From IMG/VR virus record IMGVR_UViG_3300033150_000554, positions 1 through 35,891 of that record: DNA of 35,891 nucleotides; one strand, given 5' to 3'. The stretch is from a virus. The notes below the pieces were generated by a model. The model was not told the DNA's origin, did not search any database, and was given only the letters and a program-made list of their open reading frames with translations. The position numbers were made by a program, and so were the translations under genes. Below, in pieces: positions 1 to 7,604 of the stretch (positions within the stretch are counted from its first letter, which is position 1; the number at the start of each line of letters is the position of its first letter).

Positions 1-1
1 C

Positions 2-703
2 GTTTGGACAATGGCCGTCAACAACATGGCGGCACACAAGTCGTTTCGGCCCAATGCGTTCGTCTGCGCCGATCCTCCGAGGAAGTTCCACCACGCCATA
101 TGGCTGGATCCAGCCATAATGAAGTTCGTGCCGACAGTGAAGTTGCGGTCCAGGCGGGGTTATTTGAGACGTAAGATGCCCGATGGTTCCTTCTGTGACT
201 TGGGACGTACAGTGTCTGATTGCCCGAACGTATGGGGATTCAAACGGGAGAGCTGGTTATGGCCCGATGAGCGTTTCTTTCTTAGCAAAGCAGCTCTATG
301 GGGGAACCATGACGTCGGAGTGAAAAAGACAGGGGAACCAAAGGGAGTTAGCACAATGTTGCTGGCTCTCCGGCTGTTGGCATACCTCGGAGCAAAGCGT
401 ATCTTCCTGGTTGGTGTTGATTTTCGCATGACTAAGCAGGAGGCTTACAGTTTTGAGCAGGAGAGGTCCGATGGGGAGGTAGCTCATAACAACCGGTTGT
501 TCTCCGTGGTCAACGACTGGCTGTGCCGGATGGAAAGCGATGGGGTCTTCAGGAAGTTTGGCGTTGAAATCTACAATTGCTACCAGCGCAGTGGACTAAG
601 GGCGTTCCCGTATGTGCCCTATCCCGTGGCGTTGAGGGAGTGCTGGAACGACATTGAGCATACAATCGACTTGAGTCGCTGGTATGATGATGAAGAGAAG
701 TGA
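2..703 (+). CDS. DUF115-like putative glycosyltransferase, 5' partial
   Basis: The frame is open to the left edge; the first in-window ATG is at 11, but the residues just before it (VWT) continue in frame and look like part of the fold, so the true start is probably upstream. A segment rich in AVNNMA and CADPP-FH is followed near the middle by a Rossmann-type stretch (LLALRLLAYLGAKRIFLVGV, then D) typical of DUF115/MptE-like and GT29/42-like proteins. The C-terminus has RAFPYVPYP. No signal peptide or membrane segment is visible. It opens a run of sugar-modifying genes, which supports a glycosyltransferase role, but the acceptor and donor are unknown. An inverted repeat follows its stop. Confidence 0.6.
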   Translation, partial: VWTMAVNNMAAHKSFRPNAFVCADPPRKFHHAIWLDPAIMKFVPTVKLRSRRGYLRRKMPDGSFCDLGRTVSDCPNVWGFKRESWLWPDERFFLSKAALWGNHDVGVKKTGEPKGVSTMLLALRLLAYLGAKRIFLVGVDFRMTKQEAYSFEQERSDGEVAHNNRLFSVVNDWLCRMESDGVFRKFGVEIYNCYQRSGLRAFPYVPYPVALRECWNDIEHTIDLSRWYDDEEK

Positions 704-708
704 CCCAT

Positions 709-733
709 ATACTAATTTTGCACAAATTAGTAT
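709..733. promoter_or_regulatory. Perfect inverted repeat between genes
   Basis: Ten-base arms (ATACTAATTT at 709-718, AAATTAGTAT at 724-733) flank a 5-nt loop. It sits between the stop at 703 and the ribosome binding site of the cupin gene. There is no U-tract, so a classical terminator is unlikely. An operator or an RNA hairpin affecting downstream translation is possible. Confidence 0.45.
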
Positions 734-759
734 GAAATCTGTATTTGGAGAACCGCTGT

Positions 760-1140
760 ATGATTGAGGTGCCCACGTTCGACGTACCTCCCATAGGGCC
801 AAGGCAAGGGAAAGTGTGGGGGGACACTCAGTTACTGTTTGCTCACCATGGCGTTGAGGTACACAGGATCAGGTTTCGCGCCGGTGCTTACTGTTCGAAG
901 CACAAGCACAAGCACAAGTGGAATCGCTTTATCGTGCTTCGCGGAACTTTGAAAATCAACGTATGGTGGGATGGGGTAGGTGAGGACGTAACCATAGTGG
1001 GGCCAGGGGAGGTGACAGACGTGCCTCCAGGTCAGTTGCATCGCTTTGAAGCCCTAGAGGATGGCGAGGCTTTGGAAATCTATTGGGTTAAGCTCAGTGC
1101 CAACGACATTGTGCGGGTGGATCAGGGAGGCAGAAGCTAA
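760..1140 (+). CDS. Cupin-domain protein
   Basis: 126 residues starting at ATG 760, preceded by GGAG at 747-750; a TTG at 745 is in frame but overlaps that site. A single small beta-barrel cupin is indicated by a histidine-rich metal motif (KHKHKHKW) followed by RFIVLRGTLKI, and a second motif PGEVTDVPPGQLHRFEA, the usual two halves of a cupin core. Cupins of this size act as sugar epimerases or isomerases, mannose-6-phosphate isomerase-like enzymes or sensors; the reaction cannot be assigned. It overlaps the following methyltransferase by one base (TAATG) and lies inside the sugar cassette, so a role in nucleotide-sugar or glycan processing is inferred. Confidence 0.75.
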   Translation: MIEVPTFDVPPIGPRQGKVWGDTQLLFAHHGVEVHRIRFRAGAYCSKHKHKHKWNRFIVLRGTLKINVWWDGVGEDVTIVGPGEVTDVPPGQLHRFEALEDGEALEIYWVKLSANDIVRVDQGGRS

Positions 1141-1703
1141 TGCCTGGGTTGCGCAGAAGGCAACGGGGGAAACTCAAGCAACTGCTCTTGGGGGTTGGCA
1201 GAAAGGACCTCTTTGGAGTTGAAGTGGGAACGTACAAGGGTGAGTTGGCTAGCTGGATCCTCCGACGTTGCCCGGTAACGCGACTCTGGGTGGTGGATCT
1301 GTGGGATAGTGAAGTGGCTGCCAAGACGATGCTGTTAAAGGAGAACATGACTACAGTAGAGCGGGAAGCAAGACGTCGGCTAAAGCCGTTTGGGGAACGA
1401 GTGGTCATTGTAAAAGCTGACTCAGCTGAGGCAGCTAACTACTTCCTAGATGATCAACTCGACTTTGTTTACATAGATGCTTGCCACCTGTACGAACACG
1501 TGAAGAGGGATGTAGTAGCTTGGTGGCCGAAGGTAAGGAAGGGCGGAGTCCTTTGTGGACACGATTATGGTGGGATGGGTGATGTGTGTTGGGGTTGGGG
1601 TGTCAGGCGTGCCGTTGAAGAGTTTGCTTGCGAACGCTTGCTTGAGGTGGAAACTGATATTGAATCAAGGACATGGTGGATATGGAATACACAACAGTCG
1701 TAG
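1140..1703 (+). CDS. Class I SAM-dependent methyltransferase
   Basis: 187 residues. It has the Methyltransf_24-like pattern: FGVEVGTYKGELASWIL (SAM-binding glycine-rich motif I), LWVVDLWDS (motif II acid), an Asp-containing KADSAEAA segment, and DFVYIDACHLYEHVKRDVVAWWPKVRKGGVLCGHDY, the family's hallmark catalytic region. Related enzymes often O-methylate sugars in glycan clusters, which fits the neighbours (cupin before, glycosyltransferase after with a 31-nt overlap). The acceptor is unknown. The start at 1140 is set by the TAATG overlap. Confidence 0.8.
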   Translation: MPGLRRRQRGKLKQLLLGVGRKDLFGVEVGTYKGELASWILRRCPVTRLWVVDLWDSEVAAKTMLLKENMTTVEREARRRLKPFGERVVIVKADSAEAANYFLDDQLDFVYIDACHLYEHVKRDVVAWWPKVRKGGVLCGHDYGGMGDVCWGWGVRRAVEEFACERLLEVETDIESRTWWIWNTQQS

Positions 1704-2479
1704 GTGTCGACTCCAAGACGATTCGGCAATTGTCCTACACGTTTGTTACGTGGAAAGTCAAAAAGCCTTCGCTGTGGAGACACCCATTGTGGGTTTTCTA
1801 CGATCGCAGTCAACTGAGGGAAAGCGACGTCTTATCATGCGTACAACATCCTATAGTGAAGCCCATTCCTTGGCCGCACCGCTGGATTGATCGGGAGGTG
1901 TGGCCAGGGGCGGGAGAGTGTAAGTGGGACGATCCGCAGCGTCACAAAATGCTCGCCGGCTTCGTGTATGTGGGGGAACTTGTGCAAACACCCTACTGGC
2001 TGAAGCTAGACACGGACGTTCTAGCTACGGGCATGGACAACTGGATTGACGAGAGGTGGTTTGAGGGCGAACCGGCGATAGTTGCCCAACCATGGGGTTA
2101 CACGATCCCACCTGATCAGATGCAGAGGCTGGACCAGTGGGTCGATCACTACCGGCTGCCCCAATTCCAGGACACCGAGCCACTACGATTGATACCGGCA
2201 CCAGGAGCTGAGCGATTGAGGCACAAGCGGATTTGTAGTTGGTGTGCCTTCTTCAACACAAGGTTTACTCAGCTTTGTGCTGACTTGGCTCGAGCATCGG
2301 TAGGTAATGGAATCCTACCCGTGCCTAGTCAGGACGGATACATGTGGTATGTGGCTAAGCGCTTGGGTAAGGAGATCCGGCGAGTGCAAATGAAGAATCG
2401 TGGATGGACCCTGCGCAGTCGCATGTCGTCAATACGTCAAACGACTGCCGACATTCTTGGTGGGAGATACAAGGAATGA
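1673..2479 (+). CDS. GT-A-like glycosyltransferase
   Basis: 268 residues from ATG 1673; ATG 1682 (residue 4 onward) is an equally possible start because the ribosome binding site is unclear inside the overlap with the methyltransferase. The key feature is PYWLKLDTDVLATG, a DxD motif (D-T-D) at the end of a beta strand as in nucleotide-diphospho-sugar GT-A enzymes, where it binds metal and the sugar nucleotide. A late SQDGYMWY segment resembles the acceptor-side acid region. It is followed directly, with an ATGA overlap, by a second GT-A-like gene. Donor and acceptor are unknown. Confidence 0.65.
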   Translation: MVDMEYTTVVGVDSKTIRQLSYTFVTWKVKKPSLWRHPLWVFYDRSQLRESDVLSCVQHPIVKPIPWPHRWIDREVWPGAGECKWDDPQRHKMLAGFVYVGELVQTPYWLKLDTDVLATGMDNWIDERWFEGEPAIVAQPWGYTIPPDQMQRLDQWVDHYRLPQFQDTEPLRLIPAPGAERLRHKRICSWCAFFNTRFTQLCADLARASVGNGILPVPSQDGYMWYVAKRLGKEIRRVQMKNRGWTLRSRMSSIRQTTADILGGRYKE

Positions 2480-3372
2480 AAGGAAGGGCCGTTTGCTACC
2501 TGATTTCTGGGCCAGCTCATTTGCCTTACCTTGTCGTGTCGTTATACACGCTCCGGAAGCACTGGTCTGGCGAGGTTAGGGTTTATGTATGGCCGGAGTC
2601 GCAATCGATTGTTGAAAGAATTGCTCAAGACAGTCGGTTGGACATTCAGGTCATACCGAGAGAACCACGATACAGGGGAAAGAACGCACAGGGCTTGGAC
2701 AGGATCCGCCTTGCGCAGGAGGTCAAAGACGTCACGTTCCTCTACCTTGATGCCGACAGTACAGTGCATCACGAGGACCTGGCCGATCTCTTCAGAGTAG
2801 CAGAGCAGTGTGGTTACACAGCCACCCAGTTTTGTGATTGGGTGTCGTGCGGAGCGAAGATATCCAGGCGGGTGGACCGCCTCAGGAGCGTCATTGAGGG
2901 AGAGAGGCATGGCTGGATCGATGCGGTGCTGGATCCCTCTGCAAGATGGCCCTCGGTCAACTGTGGTGTGTTTGCCTCGCGGTGCGACTCCCCCGTGCTG
3001 CCTGTGTGGGAGAAGTGGACGTGGGAGGCAAGAAGCCTCTTCATCGCCGACGAGGTAGCTCAGCATCCTATGCTGCCCATGTTTGCTCCTCGCGGCCAGT
3101 TGAAGGTGGCCACTGGATACGGACGCTGGAACAACTCACCGCTATACCAGTCATTGAAACTGAGGGATGATGAAATAGTGGTGATGCACTACCACGGTGA
3201 TTCCAATGTGCGGCCCGTGGACAAGTCGCCTAGGGGATTTGCATGGTGGTGGCCCATTTACCAGGAATGTCTGTCGTATAATATAGGTGGTATATCAGAG
3301 TGGAGGTTGGGCGTTAGGAACAAGCACTTGGACAAGATTGAGAAAGGGGTCTGCAATGGATCTGAAGGTTGA
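2476..3372 (+). CDS. GT-A-like glycosyltransferase
   Basis: 298 residues; the start at ATG 2476 is fixed by overlap with the previous stop (ATGA). The N-terminus (AVCYLISGPAHLPYLVVSLYTLRKHW) is a typical GT-A opening strand and helix, and VTFLYLDADSTVHHEDL carries the DxD motif (D-A-D). Later segments (PSVNCGVFASR, VVMHYHGDSN) match the NxG and late His regions of glycogenin/GT8-like enzymes. It likely transfers a sugar from a nucleotide donor in the cytoplasm; the substrate is unknown. It overlaps the next gene by 17 nt. Confidence 0.7.
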   Translation: MKGRAVCYLISGPAHLPYLVVSLYTLRKHWSGEVRVYVWPESQSIVERIAQDSRLDIQVIPREPRYRGKNAQGLDRIRLAQEVKDVTFLYLDADSTVHHEDLADLFRVAEQCGYTATQFCDWVSCGAKISRRVDRLRSVIEGERHGWIDAVLDPSARWPSVNCGVFASRCDSPVLPVWEKWTWEARSLFIADEVAQHPMLPMFAPRGQLKVATGYGRWNNSPLYQSLKLRDDEIVVMHYHGDSNVRPVDKSPRGFAWWWPIYQECLSYNIGGISEWRLGVRNKHLDKIEKGVCNGSEG

Positions 3373-3853
3373 AACACCGAAGGGATGTATCTCGTTCTGT
3401 CCTATTGGTCTGCCCGACCCGTTTTGGCTGGCAACGTATCTGTGGTGGAACGGGTTGGAGCCGTCGTCTTCCGAGCCAATGCTGAGGGTGGCGATTGTGC
3501 GTCACCCGGTCATGTGGCAGTTTGAAAGGTGGATGCAAAGGTCATGGTTCAATGGAGCTACTCTCTCATTGGGGGACTTCATTGAGCAACGACTGCGCAC
3601 CTATGCCACAGAACATTGGCAGTTAGTTCAGCATGGGAGCTTCGACTCCCTCATCCGGGTAGAGGATATCCCATATTGCTTGGATGATACTCTGAAGCCA
3701 TTGGATGTCGAACTGGAAATGTATGGTGGAGATCGCATCACAACTCCGTTCCTACCGTTTCTGTTTCCGCTTAGCAAGTGGAGGAAAGAACCGTGGTTTC
3801 AAAAGGTGATGGAGGCCGATGCAAGGATTGCAGAAACATGCGACTACTTCTGA
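3356..3853 (+). CDS. Short sulfotransferase-like protein
   Basis: 165 residues, starting at ATG 3356 behind an AAAGGGG site. It contains RVAIVRHPVMWQFERWMQRSW, close to the 3'-phosphate-binding motif of PAPS-dependent sulfotransferases (R-x-P followed by a conserved Ser/Asn helix). The usual N-terminal 5'-phosphosulfate loop is weak or missing: only ISFCPIGLPDPFW precedes it. It may therefore be a minimal or degenerate relative of the complete sulfotransferase at 6431, which has a matching VRHPIGFYESNWRW. Context is the glycan cassette. Function is tentative. Confidence 0.5.
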   Translation: MDLKVETPKGCISFCPIGLPDPFWLATYLWWNGLEPSSSEPMLRVAIVRHPVMWQFERWMQRSWFNGATLSLGDFIEQRLRTYATEHWQLVQHGSFDSLIRVEDIPYCLDDTLKPLDVELEMYGGDRITTPFLPFLFPLSKWRKEPWFQKVMEADARIAETCDYF

Positions 3854-3940
3854 GCAAACAGAATGTCTTGTGTAAGGCAGAGGATGAGGAGTACGTCGGA
3901 ACCTATGTCTTTTTTGTTGATAGCTTTAAGGAGAGCAGCC

Positions 3941-4708
3941 ATGCAAGAAAAGCCGAGAGTGTTTGTAGTCATTCCTGCTCGTTTGTCGAGCAGCCGTTTG
4001 CCAAACAAACCACTCCGCACTGTTTGCGGGTCCAAGACTTTGCTCGAGTACACGGCGGAGCAAGCTGCAAAAGCTGTTAGGTTGACCGAACCCCATGTTG
4101 AGTTTGGTGGCTTGTGGGTAGTGACTGAGGACGACGAGATTGTTGACTTGTGCAAGAGAAGAAACATTGACTGCATGCAAGTAAAAGGCGCTTGGTGTGG
4201 CATGGCTCGTGTTAGTTGCTTTGTTGATCGGTATCTGAAACGAAACGGAAACGTCCGTCCAAGCGATGTCATTATCGACTGGCAGGTGGATGAGCCGCAC
4301 TTCACTAATGTTGAGGCTTTGGTGAAGTGTGCTCATTTGTGGCCGCGTGCGATAACAACAGCATATACGCCATGCGCAGGACTGAGCTTAAACAACCCTA
4401 ACGTCGTTAAGGTTGTGGTCGATCCTAGCTATGGTCATTGTTGCTGGTTCTCTAGGGTGCCTCCCGTTGGAATGTGGGTCTCTTCTGTGTGCCGACATCT
4501 TGGGATCTATGCAAGCACGATTATCGGCGCATGGGATGGAAGTAACTTCCTTCCTCATAGGATGTCACAGACCGAAAAACTTGAGCAACTCACGTGGCTG
4601 CTCAGGGGGTACAAGTTCTATGGTGTGTGGGAGGCCTGGAGGAAGGACTTGATTTCGGTGGACACTGAGGACGACCTGGAGGAATTGAAGAGGAACCTCC
4701 GAAACTGA
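3941..4708 (+). CDS. KdsB-like CMP-sugar synthetase (cytidylyltransferase)
   Basis: 255 residues from ATG 3941 (AAGGAG upstream at 3928-3933). The N-terminus VFVVIPARLSSSRLPNKPLRTV is the CTP-binding signature of 3-deoxy-manno-octulosonate and acylneuraminate cytidylyltransferases. Downstream are VVTEDDEIVDLC, IIDWQVDEPHF (an equivalent of the family's QGDEP motif with altered residues), HLGIYAST and a terminal SVDTEDDLEEL, all in KdsB order. The family activates an acidic sugar as its CMP derivative. The altered QGDEP motif (QVDEP) and shortened middle suggest a different acid sugar. It could supply a CMP-sugar donor to the adjacent glycosyltransferases. Confidence 0.75.
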   Translation: MQEKPRVFVVIPARLSSSRLPNKPLRTVCGSKTLLEYTAEQAAKAVRLTEPHVEFGGLWVVTEDDEIVDLCKRRNIDCMQVKGAWCGMARVSCFVDRYLKRNGNVRPSDVIIDWQVDEPHFTNVEALVKCAHLWPRAITTAYTPCAGLSLNNPNVVKVVVDPSYGHCCWFSRVPPVGMWVSSVCRHLGIYASTIIGAWDGSNFLPHRMSQTEKLEQLTWLLRGYKFYGVWEAWRKDLISVDTEDDLEELKRNLRN

Positions 4709-4723
4709 GTTGGGAGTCAGGCA

Positions 4724-5464
4724 ATGAAACCAATTAGGATCGTGTCCCATTGCTACGCTGACAAGTATGTTCACTTTGCTTGGGCATTGAAGTTGCAAGC
4801 GATGTCGCTACTTCAATTCCCATGCGAGTGCGAAGTGCGATGGACTGTTTGTTGGACGGAGTCCGACGAAAACACGAGCTGGGTAATGGATTGGGCTGCG
4901 GAACGGTTCAGGAAGCTGGACCGTCCTTTGTTTATCGATCACATACCTTTGCCGAAGGAATGGTTGTGGCGTCGTGCTATCGGTCGTCACCGAGCCACGC
5001 TGTTCGGTCGAGATGGGTTGTTGTGGTTTACTGACTGTGACTACCTTTTCGGCGAGGATTGTCTCAGTACCCTGGCACGCATGGAGTGGCCGGAAGGCGC
5101 GTCCGTTGCTTTTCCGAGCAAGGTGCTTATAAGCGAAACGCATGAGCAAGGGGATCAGTTGCTTTGCCAGGCATGGCATGTTGATAAATTGCCATTAGAC
5201 GAATTTACTTTTGTGCCTCACTACTACAGCAAGGCGATAGGCGGTGTGCAGATTGTCCGGGCTGAGGATGCATGGCACAGAGGTTATGTGGAGCAGGGCA
5301 AAGGAAAGTGGCACCGACCGGTCAAGCAACCGTTTCCCAACTTCCGCGACGACATAGTGTTCCGGCAGGAGTGGTCGAGGTACGGGAGGATTGTGCCCAT
5401 TACCTTGCCGAATCTGTATAGGGTGAGGCACACCAAAACGAGCTATCAGGAGGACAAGACATGA
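4724..5464 (+). CDS. Putative GT-A-like glycosyltransferase
   Basis: 246 residues. RIVSHCYADKYVHFAWALKLQ begins like a GT2-type domain, and LLWFTDCDYLFGEDCL holds a DxD motif (D-C-D). Further on, YSKAIGGVQIVRAEDAW and FRDDIVFRQEWSRYG resemble the acceptor-binding and catalytic regions of phage- and metagenome-encoded glycosyltransferases. The start at 4724 is supported by GGGAG just upstream. Its stop overlaps the next start (ATGA). Substrate unknown. Confidence 0.65.
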   Translation: MKPIRIVSHCYADKYVHFAWALKLQAMSLLQFPCECEVRWTVCWTESDENTSWVMDWAAERFRKLDRPLFIDHIPLPKEWLWRRAIGRHRATLFGRDGLLWFTDCDYLFGEDCLSTLARMEWPEGASVAFPSKVLISETHEQGDQLLCQAWHVDKLPLDEFTFVPHYYSKAIGGVQIVRAEDAWHRGYVEQGKGKWHRPVKQPFPNFRDDIVFRQEWSRYGRIVPITLPNLYRVRHTKTSYQEDKT

Positions 5465-5649
5465 GAGACGTAGTGCAGATGTGTAACGAGGCACGCAGGG
5501 AGGTTGAGGACGCATACAAAGGCGCGCTGGAGGCGCACCATACTCTACGAGGAGTTGGTTATGGCGTGCTGTCTGACATCATGAAGGGTATTGTGAGCCT
5601 CATAGCAATAGTCGGCTGTGTAATGTTAGTGTGGAAGGCTCTCTTTTGA
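5461..5649 (+). CDS. Small single-span membrane protein
   Basis: 62 residues, start ATG 5461 overlapping the upstream stop. The first 40 residues are charged and probably helical (DVVQMCNEARREVEDAYKG). Residues 42-61 (MKGIVSLIAIVGCVMLVWKA) form one clear transmembrane helix with almost no C-terminal tail. Not recognised; it could anchor a partner to the inner membrane. Confidence 0.65.
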   Translation: MRDVVQMCNEARREVEDAYKGALEAHHTLRGVGYGVLSDIMKGIVSLIAIVGCVMLVWKALF

Positions 5650-5657
5650 GGTATGCG

Positions 5658-5924
5658 ATGAACGAAGTGAAATGTGTTGGCGAACACATCAAGGAATGGT
5701 TGATAGAGCTCGGCGCTGATGGTTTGTGTAACGGAATCGAGTCGTGTTCTTGCAGTCTCGACGATCTGTTCCTTCAGTATGGTTGTGCTCCAACCATTTG
5801 TTTTCCAGCTAGGAGAGTAAGATGTTCCTGTGGACGTGAGTTCTTCGTAACGATAGACTTGAGTGAGGGAACTTGTCCGAAATGTGGTAACAGGTGTGTC
5901 GTCAATAGCAGGAGCAAAGCGTGA
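5658..5924 (+). CDS. Conserved small phage zinc-ribbon protein
   Basis: 88 residues from ATG 5658; a GTG at 5631 is in frame but overlaps the previous gene. The N-terminal half (IKEWLIELGADGLCNGIESCSCSLDDLF) matches a widespread phage protein type with a Cys cluster, and the C-terminus is a zinc ribbon (CSCGREFFV then CPKCGNRC). It probably binds one or two zinc ions; the role is unknown. Its stop lies 10 nt before the tRNA-like element. Confidence 0.7.
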   Translation: MNEVKCVGEHIKEWLIELGADGLCNGIESCSCSLDDLFLQYGCAPTICFPARRVRCSCGREFFVTIDLSEGTCPKCGNRCVVNSRSKA

Positions 5925-5933
5925 AGAGATTAA

Positions 5934-6073
5934 GCACCGGCGGCGTGGTGGGAACACGCAACCTTGCGCGTCCGCAAAGTAGCTTGGTGAGGCAGGCGAA
6001 CTGCGGAAGAAGGTGACTGGTGGCTGCTTGGCGCTTAAGGCCAGTCAACCGGGTTCGAATCCCGGCCGGGGCT
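5934..6073 (+). ncRNA. tRNA-like structured element, copy 1
   Basis: About 140 nt that fold like a class II tRNA. A 7-bp acceptor (5934-5940 with 6066-6072, one A-G mismatch) encloses a 5-bp D-arm (GCGTG 5943-5947 with CACGC 5955-5959) and a canonical T-arm (CCGGG, TTCGAAT, CCCGG at 6049-6065). The 'anticodon' stem (ACCTT 5961-5965 with AAGGT 6010-6014) carries a 44-nt loop with its own hairpin (TCCGCA 5971-5976, TGCGGA 6002-6007) in place of a 7-nt loop. The variable arm is GACTGG 6015-6020 with CCAGTC 6041-6046. No CCA is encoded. The first 23 nt (5937-5959) and last 25 nt (6047-6071) recur identically at 33300-33322 and 33378-33402. It could be an intron-bearing tRNA or, more likely, a tRNA mimic. 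Confidence 0.55.
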
Positions 6074-6113
6074 TTGTGGTGTTCAATAAGCTCTTGCGTA
6101 TGGGAGGAAAAAC

Positions 6114-6413
6114 ATGAATTCAAGCGAAGAAACGGAAGCAAGCAAAACTGGTGTACCAGCACGCGAAATCTGTAAGGCGTGCTACGAGGTCATCCGGGTG
6201 GGATTCACGGTCCCAGATGATCTGTGGTCCGCAGCAGTACCCGAACATCTCCGTCAGTCAACCTTGTGCCTGAACTGCTTCACCCGTCTGGCCGATGAAC
6301 ACATGTTGGCCTGGGACAAATCAATTGAGTTTTGGCCGGTGTCACTTCGGACTCATCTGCGCCAGGAGATGCCTTCCTGTACGGCAGGGCGGGCAGGAAT
6401 AGAGAGTGGATAA
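6114..6413 (+). CDS. Conserved phage zinc-binding protein
   Basis: 99 residues, start ATG 6114 behind GGGAGG. Two CxxC pairs (ICKACYEVI and LCLNCFTRLADE) bracket GFTVPDDLWSAAVPEHLR, a pattern found in a common phage/metagenome family of small zinc-ribbon proteins ending in IEFWPVSL. The last 20 residues are low in conserved features. Unknown function, perhaps nucleic-acid binding. Confidence 0.7.
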   Translation: MNSSEETEASKTGVPAREICKACYEVIRVGFTVPDDLWSAAVPEHLRQSTLCLNCFTRLADEHMLAWDKSIEFWPVSLRTHLRQEMPSCTAGRAGIESG

Positions 6414-6430
6414 CAGAGGGAGGTTAACCC

Positions 6431-7153
6431 ATGGCTCGCTTTTTGAAGGACAAGGGTCTGTTGATCCAGCATATCCCACGTTGCGGTGGGACATGGGTGC
6501 AGAAGGCTTTGGAGATATTGTCTATGTATGGGGTCCGAACCAGCAAGTGGATCAGCAAGCAGCCAACACACATTCCAAAGAAGCATGCTTTGTTGTCCCA
6601 CTACTATCGTAACAGTATGCCTAACGTCAAAGCGATCGCTGTGTTCGTTCGCCATCCTATTGGCTTCTACGAGTCAAATTGGCGGTGGATTCAACGATGC
6701 ACACTGAGACACCAAAAGATGTTGGCGTTACAAGGAGGCCGTCCATGGACATGGCATCCACAGGCACCAGCGGCAAGACGATTGCTTGAGCTGCCAAAAG
6801 ACGCTACGTTCAATGATTGGGTGTTCCTGATGTTAGAGAAGGAGCCGATGTGGTACACTCGCTTGGTGGATCTTTACGTTGGTCCTCGGGGTGGGGAGTT
6901 TTGTCAATACATTGGGCATACCGAATCGTTGTTGAATGACTTTATATCCCTAATGCGAAGTGTCGGGTACGGTGACATTATAGAACAAGCAATCGATCAG
7001 CTAAAACGTCTCGGCCGGGTTAATGCCGCTCCCGTTGGCGGTGTCAGTTGGGACGATGACCTATTACGTCGGGTGTGCGAATCAGAAAAAGACGTGATTG
7101 ACAGATTCTATGCGCAAGTGCAACATGCCCGGAAAGAGGAGGTGGCGCGATGA
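6431..7153 (+). CDS. Sulfotransferase family protein
   Basis: 240 residues, start ATG 6431 after GGGAGG. It has both PAPS-binding hallmarks: LIQHIPRCGGTWVQKAL (5'-phosphosulfate loop, residues 11-27) and AIAVFVRHPIGFYESNWRW (3'-phosphate motif). Length suits a compact bacterial/phage sulfotransferase. The likely reaction is transfer of sulfate from PAPS to a carbohydrate or other hydroxyl. No signal peptide is seen, so it should be cytoplasmic. It relates to the shorter copy at 3356 and, with the upstream cassette, suggests a sulfated glycan. It overlaps the regulator at 7150. Confidence 0.75.
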   Translation: MARFLKDKGLLIQHIPRCGGTWVQKALEILSMYGVRTSKWISKQPTHIPKKHALLSHYYRNSMPNVKAIAVFVRHPIGFYESNWRWIQRCTLRHQKMLALQGGRPWTWHPQAPAARRLLELPKDATFNDWVFLMLEKEPMWYTRLVDLYVGPRGGEFCQYIGHTESLLNDFISLMRSVGYGDIIEQAIDQLKRLGRVNAAPVGGVSWDDDLLRRVCESEKDVIDRFYAQVQHARKEEVAR

Positions 7154-7356
7154 TGATAGTTGGCGAGCGGATAAAGCAGCTCAGGCAAGAGCGGGGATTG
7201 ACCCAATTGGACCTGGCTGAAAGACTAGGTGTTGCCCAGCCAGTTGTCTGCCGGTTTGAGCGCGGACATGACATGCGACTTAGCACGTTACAACGGATAG
7301 CGGAGGCCCTGGGAGTTTCCATGGTGGACCTCCTGGACGAACGTAAGTCTAAGTAA
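7150..7356 (+). CDS. XRE-family helix-turn-helix regulator
   Basis: 68 residues. IKQLRQERGLTQLDLAERLGVAQPVVCRFERG is a textbook Cro/CI-type HTH (residues 8-39), followed by LSTLQRIAEALGVSMVDLLDE. It is only a DNA-binding domain, with no cleavable or metabolite domain. The start overlaps the sulfotransferase stop (ATGA). The coding end runs into repeated ACGTAAG sites, and an operator/promoter follows at once (7373-7427); a similar arrangement occurs at 34513-34582. It is therefore the most likely regulator of both promoters (inference). Confidence 0.85.
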   Translation: MMIVGERIKQLRQERGLTQLDLAERLGVAQPVVCRFERGHDMRLSTLQRIAEALGVSMVDLLDERKSK

Positions 7357-7371
7357 CGTAAGGACTTACGT
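7341..7371. promoter_or_regulatory. Repeated ACGTAAG operator-like sites
   Basis: ACGTAAG occurs at 7341-7347 and 7356-7362, and its inverse CTTACGT at 7365-7371. The last two form a 7-bp inverted repeat with a 2-nt centre, and the outer pair extends to 9 bp (7341-7349 with 7363-7371). The sites overlap the end of the XRE gene. ACTTACG recurs at 34513-34519 ahead of the second promoter. Confidence 0.5.
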
Positions 7372-7372
7372 A

Positions 7373-7395
7373 AAATCCTGGAAATTCCAGGATTT
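7373..7395. promoter_or_regulatory. 23-bp palindromic operator
   Basis: A perfect inverted repeat: arms AAATCCTGGAA (7373-7383) and TTCCAGGATTT (7385-7395) around one central base, ending 4 nt before the -35 box. The 14-mer AAATTCCAGGATTT (7382-7395) is repeated exactly at 34528-34541 ahead of the second promoter. The probable ligand is the adjacent XRE protein. Confidence 0.6.
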
Positions 7396-7399
7396 CGGG

Positions 7400-7427
7400 T
7401 TGACGGGTATAGCGTGCATGCTATAAT
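7400..7427 (+). promoter_or_regulatory. Strong sigma70 promoter, extended -10
   Basis: TTGACG (7400-7405), 16-nt spacer, TATAAT (7422-7427) with an upstream TGC extension. It reads into the small genes from 7475 and, with no terminator before 33852 except a weak one near 25950, plausibly drives the replication region. The same spacer length and the same GCATGC before TATAAT occur in the promoter at 34555. Confidence 0.8.
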
Positions 7428-7474
7428 AGCTAATGGAGGGAGGAGAAAAAGCCTAGGAGTAAAGGAGAGACGCC

Positions 7475-7594
7475 ATGTTTTGGACGCTGGAAAGTGCAAA
7501 GCGATATGCAGCCCAGCTACGGTTGCAAGGAGAGCCGGTCCGGATCTATGAAGTGCCGGGCCGCATCTGGGGAGTCTGGTACGTTGTGGAGTAA
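7475..7594 (+). CDS. 39-residue protein, first gene of the early operon
   Basis: ATG 7475 has a good AAAGGAG site and ends at TAA 7594. The product begins MFWTLESAKRYAAQLRLQ and ends WGVWYVVE, so it is small, soluble and aromatic-rich. It is the first translated frame after the promoter at 7400, a common place for host-takeover peptides, but it matches nothing I recognise. Confidence 0.6.
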   Translation: MFWTLESAKRYAAQLRLQGEPVRIYEVPGRIWGVWYVVE

Positions 7595-7604
7595 GGAGAT
7601 TGCA

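Noticed and set aside
5934-6073. Ordinary tRNA gene
   Set aside because: The anticodon-position loop is 44 nt, the acceptor has a mismatch and no CCA is encoded, so no isotype can be assigned.
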